Origin: Rhodocyclaceae bacterium
Lineage (GTDB): Bacteria > Pseudomonadota > Gammaproteobacteria > Burkholderiales > Rhodocyclaceae
DNA: 32,565 nucleotides
Assembly: GCA_003963315.1 (NCBI GenBank)
Contig: RXJP01000052.1
Span: 1 to 32,565, forward strand
Direction of reading: 5' to 3'
A program made the translations under genes and the position numbers. Shown here piece by piece: positions 26,032 through 32,565 of this stretch. How positions within the stretch are numbered: the first letter of the stretch is position 1; each line of letters opens with the position of its first letter. The notes beneath the pieces were generated by a model, which was not told where the DNA came from, made no database searches, and saw nothing but the letters and a program-made list of their open reading frames with translations.

Positions 26032-28773
26032 TTAGTGCGCCTCATCCCAATTGGTTCCCACCCCCACTTCAGCGAGCAAGGGGACCGACAGCTTGGCGAC
26101 ATTGGCCATCAATTTCGGTAGCGCGATGCGGATTTCATCCAGTTCTGCCTGGGGTACCTCCAGCACCAATTCGTCGTGCACCTGCAGGATCATCCGCGAT
26201 TTTTTGCCGCTGGCATCGAGCCAGTTTTGCACGGCGATCATGGCCTTCTTGATCAGATCGGCGGCAGTGCCTTGCATCGGCGCATTGATGGCGGCCCGTT
26301 CGGCACCCTGGCGGCGGGCGGCGTTGCTGGACTTGATTTCCGGTAGCCAGAGGCGGCGGCCGAACACGGTTTCGACGTAGCCCTTGTCCCGGGCCAGTTG
26401 CCGGGTTTCTTCCATGTAGCGGGCAACGCCGGGGTAGCGGGCGAAGTAGCGTTCCATGTAGCCGGCGGCGGCGCTGCGCTCTAGGTTAAGTTCCCGCGCC
26501 AGGCCGAAGGCGCTCATGCCGTAGATCAGCCCGAAGTTGATGACTTTGGCGGCGCGGCGTTGTTCCGAGGAGACTTCCAGGGGCGTGATGCCGAAGATCT
26601 CCGCCGCCGTGGCCCGGTGCACGTCCTCGCCCTTGGCGAAGGCGTCGAGCAAGCCTTCGTCGCCGGAGAGGTGGGCCATGATGCGCAATTCGATCTGCGA
26701 GTAGTCGGCGGACACCAGCACATGACCGGCCGAGGCGATGAAGGCGGAGCGGATACGACGGCCTTCCGTGGTGCGGATAGGGATGTTCTGTAGGTTGGGG
26801 TCGCTGGAGGCGAGGCGGCCGGTGGCTGCTACCGCTTGCGAGAAGCTGGTGTGCACCCGGCCGGTGGCGGGATTCACCATCTTCGGCAGCTTGTCGGTGT
26901 AGGTGCCCTTGAGCTTGGCCAGGCTGCGGTGTTCCAGCAGCAGCTTGGGTAGGGGATAGTCCTCCGCCAATTGGGTGAGTACTTCTTCGTCGGTGGAGGG
27001 ACCCCCGGAGGGCGTCTTTTTCACCACCGGCAAGCCGAGCTGGGTGAACAGGATTTCCGCCAGTTGCTTGGGCGAAGCGAGGTTGAAGGGCTGGCCGGCC
27101 AGGGTGTGGGCTTCCGCTTCCAACTGCATCAGGCGGCGGCCCAGTTCATCGCTTTGCTGGGCCAGGGAAAACACGTCGATCAACATGCCGGTGCGTTCCA
27201 TGCGGTAGAGCACTTCGGCCACGGGTAGTTCGATGTCGTGATACAGGGCGTCCAGCGCCGGGACTGTCTTCAGTTGCGGTGTCAGGGTTTCATACACGCG
27301 CAGGGTCACGTCCGAATCCTCGGCACCGTATTCCGTGGCCCGTTCCACATCCACCTGGGCGAAGGAGATGCGCTTGGCGCCCTTGCCGGTGAGGTCGTCG
27401 TAACTGAGGGTGGCGAGGCCGCAGTGGCGCGCCGCTAGAGCACCGAGGTCGTGGCTCTTATCGCTTTCCAGCACATAGCTTTGCAGCAAAGTGTCCTCGG
27501 CGATGCCGCGCAACTCGATACCGTGGTTGGCGAAGACATGGCGGTCGTACTTGAGGTGCTGGCCCAGCTTCTTGTGTTCGGGGGATTCCAGCCAGGGTTT
27601 GAGCTTGGCCAGCACCTCATCCAGGGGCAATTGTTCCGGCGCACCGGCATAGACATGGCCGAGGGGCAGGTAGGCCGCCTCGCCGCTGACGGTGGCGAAG
27701 GATATGCCCACCAGCTTGGCCTGCATCGGATCCAGGTCGGTGGTTTCGGTGTCCAGGGCGGTGAGGGGGGCGGCGGAAATCTTCGCCAGCCATGCGTCGA
27801 ACAGCCCCCAGCTATTGATGCAAACGTAATGCTTGCAGTCGTTCACCACCAAGGCGGGCGCCGGCAATTTTTCTTCGACAGCGTAGGGCACTGCCTTGGC
27901 GGTGGATGGCGCGATGGGCGCCATGCCGCCGTTCTGCACTTCCTTGAGCCAGGTCTTGAATTCCAGGCGGCCGTAAAGTTCGGCCAGGGCGGCATTGTCG
28001 TGGTCTTGCGGCAACAACTCGGTCAATTGCACGGGGAGCGCCAGATCGCAGGCGATAGTCACCAGCTTTCGGCCCAGGGGCAGGAAGTCCAGGTGCTTGC
28101 GCAGGTTCTCCCCCACCACGCCCTTGATCTCGGCGGCATGGGCGACGATCTCATCAAGGGAGCCGTACTGGCTCAGCCATTTAACGGCGGTCTTGGGCCC
28201 CACCTTTTCCACCCCGGGCACGTTGTCCACCGTGTCGCCCATCAGGGTCAGATAGTCCACGATGCGTTCCGGTGGAATGCCGAACTTGGCTTCGACGCCG
28301 GCCGGGTCCAGCACCTCGTTGCTCATGGTGTTCACCAGGCGCACGTGGTTGTTCACCAGTTGCGCCATGTCCTTGTCGCCGGTGGACACCACACACTCGG
28401 TGCCGCTGTCGGTGGCCTGGCGGGCCAGGGTGCCGATCACATCGTCGGCCTCCACGCCGTCTATCATCAGCAGCGGCCAGCCCAGGGCGCGCACCGCCGC
28501 ATGCAGGGGTTCGATCTGGCTGCGCAGGTCGTCGGGCATGGGGGGGCGGTTGGCCTTGTATTCGGGATACCAGTCGTCGCGGAAGGTCTTGCCCTTGGCG
28601 TCGAACACCACGGCCCGGTAATCTGCCTTATAGTCGGCTTCAAGGCGGCGCAACATGCTGATCACGCCGTACACCGCGCCAGTAGGCTCTCCTGCCTTGT
28701 TGCGCAAATCGGGCAGGGCGTGAAAAGCGCGGTACAAATAGGAAGAGCCGTCGACAAGCAGCAGGGTGGGCAT
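26032..28773 (-). CDS. polA: DNA polymerase I
   Basis: A 913-residue cytosolic replication and repair polymerase with the usual three domains. The 5' nuclease (about 1-290) begins LLVDGSSYLYRAFHAL and includes DDVIGTLARQA. The 3' exonuclease (about 330-510) has LDTETTDLDPMQAK near 339, so proofreading residues appear intact. The polymerase domain has DYSQIELRIMAHLSGDE near 691, INFGLIYGMSAFG and the catalytic VHDELVLEV near 865. Length is near the E. coli 928. ATG 28773 gives the standard N-terminus; the frame stays open upstream into the divergent gene. No clear ribosome binding site precedes it. Only 20 bases separate it from the LOG gene start on the other strand. Confidence 0.97.
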   Translation of the reverse strand: MPTLLLVDGSSYLYRAFHALPDLRNKAGEPTGAVYGVISMLRRLEADYKADYRAVVFDAKGKTFRDDWYPEYKANRPPMPDDLRSQIEPLHAAVRALGWPLLMIDGVEADDVIGTLARQATDSGTECVVSTGDKDMAQLVNNHVRLVNTMSNEVLDPAGVEAKFGIPPERIVDYLTLMGDTVDNVPGVEKVGPKTAVKWLSQYGSLDEIVAHAAEIKGVVGENLRKHLDFLPLGRKLVTIACDLALPVQLTELLPQDHDNAALAELYGRLEFKTWLKEVQNGGMAPIAPSTAKAVPYAVEEKLPAPALVVNDCKHYVCINSWGLFDAWLAKISAAPLTALDTETTDLDPMQAKLVGISFATVSGEAAYLPLGHVYAGAPEQLPLDEVLAKLKPWLESPEHKKLGQHLKYDRHVFANHGIELRGIAEDTLLQSYVLESDKSHDLGALAARHCGLATLSYDDLTGKGAKRISFAQVDVERATEYGAEDSDVTLRVYETLTPQLKTVPALDALYHDIELPVAEVLYRMERTGMLIDVFSLAQQSDELGRRLMQLEAEAHTLAGQPFNLASPKQLAEILFTQLGLPVVKKTPSGGPSTDEEVLTQLAEDYPLPKLLLEHRSLAKLKGTYTDKLPKMVNPATGRVHTSFSQAVAATGRLASSDPNLQNIPIRTTEGRRIRSAFIASAGHVLVSADYSQIELRIMAHLSGDEGLLDAFAKGEDVHRATAAEIFGITPLEVSSEQRRAAKVINFGLIYGMSAFGLARELNLERSAAAGYMERYFARYPGVARYMEETRQLARDKGYVETVFGRRLWLPEIKSSNAARRQGAERAAINAPMQGTAADLIKKAMIAVQNWLDASGKKSRMILQVHDELVLEVPQAELDEIRIALPKLMANVAKLSVPLLAEVGVGTNWDEAH

Positions 28774-28793
28774 AGGGAAACAGGAGAAGAAAA

Positions 28794-29525
28794 ATGAACG
28801 TGAAGGACAAGTTGCCACGGCAGCAGACCGAGGCAGCCCCGGCGAGGGGAATTTCATCCGCCCGGGAGGCCTGGCGGGTGTTCGGGATTATGGCAGAGTT
28901 CGTCGAGGCCACTGAGCGCATGGCCGAGGTGCAGCCCGCCGTGTCCATCTTCGGCAGCGCCCGGGTGGCGCCGGAGTCCGAGTACTACCAGTTGACGGAG
29001 ACCATCGCCAACCTGTTGTCCGACGCCGGTTTCGCTGTCATTTCCGGTGGCGGCCCGGGCATCATGGAAGCTGCCAACAAGGGCGCCTTCGCCGGCAAGA
29101 GCGTCAGCATCGGCCTCAACATCCAGTTGCCCATGGAGCAGCACTCCAACCAATATCAAGACATTTCCCAGACCTTCCGCCACTTCTTCGCCCGCAAATA
29201 CATGTTCGTCAAGCTGGCCTCCGCCTACGTGGTCATGCCGGGCGGATTCGGCACCCTGGACGAACTGATGGAAGCGCTCACCTTGATCCAGACCCGAAAA
29301 TCGCCGCGCATCCCCATCATCCTGGTGGGTAGCAAGTTCTGGGGTGGCCTGCTGGATTGGTTCCGCGACCGGCTGGTGGGGGAGGGCATGATCAATCCCG
29401 AGGACATCGACCTGTTGCAGGTAATCGATGAACCCAAGGCCGTGGTGGACGCCATCTTCAGCCACTACGAAACCCGCGGCTTCGTGCGTCTGCCGGAGGA
29501 GCACGAGCTCTTGCTCAACCTCTGA
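28794..29525 (+). CDS. LOG family protein (TIGR00730-like)
   Basis: A 243-residue protein of the Lonely Guy family, which in characterised members cleaves the ribose-phosphate from adenosine monophosphate derivatives such as cytokinin nucleotides. The diagnostic motifs are GGGPGIMEAANKGA and PGGFGTLDELMEAL, with RKYMFVKLASAYVVM between them, and FGSARVAPES in the N-terminal part. AGGAGA lies just before the ATG at 28794. It has 20 bases between its start and the divergent polA start. In bacteria its true substrate is uncertain. Confidence 0.93.
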   Translation: MNVKDKLPRQQTEAAPARGISSAREAWRVFGIMAEFVEATERMAEVQPAVSIFGSARVAPESEYYQLTETIANLLSDAGFAVISGGGPGIMEAANKGAFAGKSVSIGLNIQLPMEQHSNQYQDISQTFRHFFARKYMFVKLASAYVVMPGGFGTLDELMEALTLIQTRKSPRIPIILVGSKFWGGLLDWFRDRLVGEGMINPEDIDLLQVIDEPKAVVDAIFSHYETRGFVRLPEEHELLLNL

Positions 29526-29582
29526 AACCGGCTGGAAAATCAGGCGGATGCTAGAATTCGCCGGTCCTTTCAAGGAATTCCC

Positions 29583-29939
29583 ATGCGCCCCCATTTCTCT
29601 GCCCCGCTTTCCAAGCTCGTCCTGTCCCTGGCCTTGAGCGCCGCCCTGTCGGCCTTCGCCCAGGCGGACAAGAAGCTGCAACCCTTGCCGGAAGTTCCGC
29701 CCCCCCCGCCGGGCGTCAATCTGGAGGCCGATCTGGAGCCCCAGGTCACCATCACCAAGAAAGGCGAGGACAAAGTCGAGGAATACCGCATCAACGGCCG
29801 GCTCTACATGATGAAGGTGACCCCCGCCAACGGCCCCAGCTACTATCTGGTGGATGAGGAAGGCAAGGGTGACTGGGCCCGCCGCGACACCATCGGCCCC
29901 AACATCAAGCCGCCCATGTGGCTGATCAAGAGTTGGTGA
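29583..29939 (+). CDS. DUF2782 family protein
   Basis: A 118-residue predicted exported protein. The N-terminal hydrophobic stretch (LSKLVLSLALSAALSAFAQA) is a signal peptide. A Pro-rich segment (EVPPPPPGV) follows, then the conserved DUF2782 core with VTITKKGEDKVEEYRINGRLYMMKVTP and YYLVDEEGKGDW. The function of this family is not known; it is often found close to polA in beta- and gammaproteobacteria, as here. AAGGAA precedes the ATG. It is followed after three bases by the first BPSS1780-like gene. Confidence 0.85.
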   Translation: MRPHFSAPLSKLVLSLALSAALSAFAQADKKLQPLPEVPPPPPGVNLEADLEPQVTITKKGEDKVEEYRINGRLYMMKVTPANGPSYYLVDEEGKGDWARRDTIGPNIKPPMWLIKSW

Positions 29940-29942
29940 GCC

Positions 29943-30680
29943 ATGGCTGAAGGCCCCGTCGTCTCCGTCCAGACATCGGGCGAAATGCGTGTCGTCCCTG
30001 CGGAGCGGGGTACCGAATGGCTGTTGGCTGGCTGGCGCACGTTCCGCGCCGAACCGGGTTTGTGGGTACTGATCGCCCTGCCGCTGTTCCTGTTCAACAT
30101 GTTGTTGGTGTATCCCCCACTCCTGATCTGGGGCAGTGCCGTATTCACCATTCTCTTCCCCATCATCGGCGCTGGGCTGATGGCCGCGACCGATGCCCAA
30201 CAGCGGGGAGAACCCCTCAAGTTCGACTACCTTCACCTGGGCTTCCGCGAAAACACCGGGCCCTTGGCCACGGTGGGCGGCATGCTGTTGTTGGCCATGG
30301 TGGCCAGCAATCTGGTGGGGGGGGCGATCATCGGCATCAGTTTTCTGGTGGGCGGCATCGGCGCCACCGGCATTGGTACCGTGCTGTCCCTGGCCGGTTT
30401 CCTGATGGCGGGCCTGGTGGTGTTCTCCCTGTTCATCGCCATCGGCATGGCCGCCTGCTTCGCCCCGGCCCTGGTCATGCTCTCCCTACGCCCGCCCAAG
30501 GAAGCCCTGCGGGAAAGCCTGTACGCCTGCGTCCGCAACTGGCTGCCCATGTTGGTGTTCAGCGTGTTGGTCTGCGCCCTCATGGTGCTCTGCCTGCTCA
30601 CGGCAGGTCTTGGCCTGTTGGTGCTGATTCCCGTGATCTCGTCGGCGATTTATCACGCTTACCGGGACATCTTCGCCTGA
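29943..30680 (+). CDS. BPSS1780-like membrane protein
   Basis: A 245-residue integral membrane protein with about six hydrophobic helices after an N-terminal cytoplasmic stretch of roughly 40 residues (RGTEWLLAGWRTFRAEPGLW). It ends with the motif YHAYRDIFA, typical of this betaproteobacterial membrane family of unknown function. The start is three bases after the DUF2782 stop. The following gene belongs to the same family, so the pair looks like an old duplication. No catalytic motif is seen. Confidence 0.82.
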   Translation: MAEGPVVSVQTSGEMRVVPAERGTEWLLAGWRTFRAEPGLWVLIALPLFLFNMLLVYPPLLIWGSAVFTILFPIIGAGLMAATDAQQRGEPLKFDYLHLGFRENTGPLATVGGMLLLAMVASNLVGGAIIGISFLVGGIGATGIGTVLSLAGFLMAGLVVFSLFIAIGMAACFAPALVMLSLRPPKEALRESLYACVRNWLPMLVFSVLVCALMVLCLLTAGLGLLVLIPVISSAIYHAYRDIFA

Positions 30681-30747
30681 AACCCATGGCGGTGACAGCG
30701 GGTGTTCGCGGGGGCGTGGCGCCGCAATCTTTTCAAAGGATAGTCTG

Positions 30748-31500
30748 ATGCAAGCTCACCGCTTGCCCCCCCGCCAGGGCTTGGTGTGGCTGTTCGCCGG
30801 CTTTGGCCTGCTCAAGCGCAACCCGCCCCTGCTGGTCTCCCTCACCGTGATCTACTGGGAGCTGTTCGCCCTGCTGTTCCAGGTGTTCCCCTGGGCCGGC
30901 ACGGTGCTCATGCCCTTGGCGCTGCCCCTCATCACCCTCATCCTGGCCAATGGTAATCGCCTGGTGGCCGAGGGCCGTTCCTGGCCCTTGAACCCCCGTG
31001 ATCTCTTGCAGGGCATCAGCCTGCAGCGCCGCCCTTTGACGCAACTGTGCGGCCTCAACCTGGCCGCCTCGGCCCTGGCGGTGCTCGTCAGCACGCTATT
31101 GCTGGGAGATTCCTTCGACAATCCCGAACTGCTCCAGAGCGATCCGGGCCACATGCTGCTGCTCATGGGCGAATTGCTGCTCATCACCTCGCCCCTGCTG
31201 CTGGCTTTCTGGTTTTCGCCCCTGTTGGTCGGCTGGGAAGGCGTGCCGGCCCTGAAAGCACTGTTCTTCAGCTTTGCCGCCTGCCTGCGCAACTGGCGCG
31301 CCTTCGCCGTATACGGCCTGGCCGCAGTGGCGGTGGCGGTATTGGCGCCCGGTCTGTTGATGGCCTTGCTGGTGATCCTGTTCCCCGATGGCGCCGACAT
31401 CATCTTCTCCATCCTGAGGGTCGCTTTTCTGTTCGTTCTGGCGCCGGCGCTGATGGCCGGGGTGTACCTGGGGTATCGGGATATCTTCAGTCATGACTGA
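30748..31500 (+). CDS. BPSS1780-like membrane protein, second copy
   Basis: A 250-residue membrane protein with about five to six hydrophobic helices. Its N-terminus (RQGLVWLFAGFGLLKRNPPLL) and C-terminus (VYLGYRDIFSHD) match the layout of the preceding gene, although the overall sequence is diverged. AAAGGATAG precedes the start at 30748. Its stop overlaps the nadD start by 8 bases. No function is known. Confidence 0.82.
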   Translation: MQAHRLPPRQGLVWLFAGFGLLKRNPPLLVSLTVIYWELFALLFQVFPWAGTVLMPLALPLITLILANGNRLVAEGRSWPLNPRDLLQGISLQRRPLTQLCGLNLAASALAVLVSTLLLGDSFDNPELLQSDPGHMLLLMGELLLITSPLLLAFWFSPLLVGWEGVPALKALFFSFAACLRNWRAFAVYGLAAVAVAVLAPGLLMALLVILFPDGADIIFSILRVAFLFVLAPALMAGVYLGYRDIFSHD

Positions 31501-32158
31501 GTTGGGCCGCGCCGGGCCGCTGGGTATCCTCGGCGGCACCTTCGATCCCATCCACCACGGCCACCTGCGCCTGGCCGAGGAAGCGAGGGAGCGACTGGCC
31601 CTGGCCGCCGTCTGCCTCATCCCCGCCGGTACGCCGCCCCACCGCCACCCGCCCCAGGCCGACGGCCAGCATCGTTTGGCCATGGTGCGCGCGGCGGTAG
31701 CCGCCAATCCCGGGCTGGCGGTGGACGCCAGTGAAATCGAAAGCCAGGGGCCGAGTTACACCGTGCCTACCCTGGAACGGCTGCGGGCCCAGCATGGCCC
31801 GGGGCGCCCCCTGGTGCTTTTGCTCGGGGCCGACGCCTTTCTCGGCCTCACCACCTGGCACCGCTGGCAGGACTTGTTCACCCTGGCCCACATTGCCGTG
31901 GCCACCCGGCCCAGCCATGTGCTCGAAACCACTCATAAGGCGCCGGCCCTGGCGGCGGAATTCAGCCAACGCCAGACCCTGAGCGCCGCCGCCCTGGCCG
32001 AGGCGCCCGCCGGCTGCATCATTCCCTTCGGTATCACCCCCCTGGATATCTCCGCCACGGCCATCCGTGCGGCATTGGCCACGGGTGGCAGCGCCCGCTA
32101 TTTGCTGCCCGACGGTGTTCTCGACTATATTTCCCGCAACCGGCTCTACCAGCCATAA
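31493..32158 (+). CDS. nadD: Nicotinate-nucleotide adenylyltransferase
   Basis: A 221-residue cytosolic enzyme of NAD synthesis that adenylates nicotinate mononucleotide to deamido-NAD. The nucleotidyltransferase signature GGTFDPIHHGHLRLA is at residues 14-28, and the C-terminal SATAIRAAL is the second conserved ATP-binding motif. LVLLLGADAFLGLTTWHRW is also typical. Length is normal. ATG 31493 overlaps the preceding stop by 8 bases. The order nadD-rsfS is common across bacteria. It supplies deamido-NAD; any link to the nicotinate-mononucleotide-using cobT is through metabolism only. Confidence 0.96.
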   Translation: MTELGRAGPLGILGGTFDPIHHGHLRLAEEARERLALAAVCLIPAGTPPHRHPPQADGQHRLAMVRAAVAANPGLAVDASEIESQGPSYTVPTLERLRAQHGPGRPLVLLLGADAFLGLTTWHRWQDLFTLAHIAVATRPSHVLETTHKAPALAAEFSQRQTLSAAALAEAPAGCIIPFGITPLDISATAIRAALATGGSARYLLPDGVLDYISRNRLYQP

Positions 32159-32179
32159 CCCCCGGAAAAATTTCAACTA

Positions 32180-32565
32180 ATGGATATCCGCAAGCTGCAA
32201 AAAATCGTCGTGTCCGCCCTCGAGGACATCAAGGGTGAGAACATCGAAATCATCAACACCACCAAGCTCACTTCCCTCTTCGACCGTATCGTCATCGCCA
32301 CCGGTAGTTCCAACCGGCAGGTGAAGGCCCTGGCCCGCAACGTCCATGACAAAGTCAAGGAAGCCGGCGGTGAGGTGATCAGCGTGGAAGGCGAGGACGG
32401 AGGCGAGTGGGTGCTGGTGGACCTGGGCGACATGGTGGTCCATGTCATGCAGGCCAATGTCCGCGCCTATTACAACCTTGAAGAACTCTGGCAGGCGACC
32501 CCTGCTGCTGCGAAGCGGAGCAAACCTGCCGAAACGGCGGACGATGCAACGCCGACCCCCAAGAA
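32180..32565 (+). CDS. rsfS: Ribosomal silencing factor RsfS (partial, 3' end outside window)
   Basis: The first 128 codons of a protein that binds ribosomal protein L14 and blocks joining of the 30S and 50S subunits in starved cells. The family pattern is clear: DIKGENIEIINTTKLTSLFD, IVIATGSSNRQVKALA and GEWVLVDLGDMVVHVM, then YYNLEELW. After about residue 110 there is an Ala/Pro/Lys-rich tail that is still open at the window end, longer than the enteric protein. ATG 32180 follows 21 bases after nadD. Confidence 0.95.
   Translation, partial: MDIRKLQKIVVSALEDIKGENIEIINTTKLTSLFDRIVIATGSSNRQVKALARNVHDKVKEAGGEVISVEGEDGGEWVLVDLGDMVVHVMQANVRAYYNLEELWQATPAAAKRSKPAETADDATPTPK

Overview
The window looks like a chromosomal segment of a GC-rich betaproteobacterium. 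The evidence is the set of betaproteobacterial neighbours: a DUF2782 protein and paired BPSS1780-type membrane proteins near polA, nadD followed by rsfS, and an LPS-core glycosyltransferase cluster around msbA. A Rhodocyclales-like lineage is my guess. The genus cannot be fixed from this sequence, and no rRNA or tRNA gene was seen.

Layout. (1) Positions 1-1276 hold the remains of an integron gene-cassette array on the minus strand: a DUF2846-type lipoprotein cassette, a 60-bp attC site at 720-779, a second cassette with an unrecognised 195-aa protein, and the first half of another attC at the left edge. No integrase is in the window. (2) 1568-6482 carries a SWIM/SNF2 helicase divergent from cobyric acid synthase (cobQ). 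(3) 6495-10588 (minus) carries a J-domain/serine-protease fusion, cobU and a methyl-accepting chemotaxis protein. (4) 10810-14574 (plus) has a promoter, a cobalamin riboswitch, cobT, a tandem receiver protein, cobS and cobC. With cobQ and cobU this gives the late steps of adenosylcobalamin synthesis (amide formation, cobinamide activation, lower-ligand activation, joining, dephosphorylation). (5) 14567-21892 (plus) is a tightly packed LPS-core operon: GT9, GT4, msbA, a CgeB-like glycosyltransferase, GT4, GT9. It overlaps cobC directly. A minus-strand GT9, a plus-strand O-antigen-ligase-like protein and a minus-strand methyltransferase follow. (6) 25256-26002 is an outer-membrane beta-barrel gene with its own promoter and a strong terminator. 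(7) 26032-32565 has polA (minus), and on plus a LOG-family protein, a DUF2782 protein, two BPSS1780-like membrane proteins, nadD and the start of rsfS.

The most unusual items are the integrase-less cassette remnant; an in-frame insertion in cobT made of an interspersed repeat plus an inverted copy of neighbouring cobT sequence; the degenerate J-domain fused through a membrane helix to a trypsin-like protease; a perfect 13-bp hairpin ending on the cobU start codon; and a receiver protein whose first domain lacks the phosphoacceptor Asp. I did not find a clearly new multi-gene system. The cassette region and the cobT insertion are the best leads.
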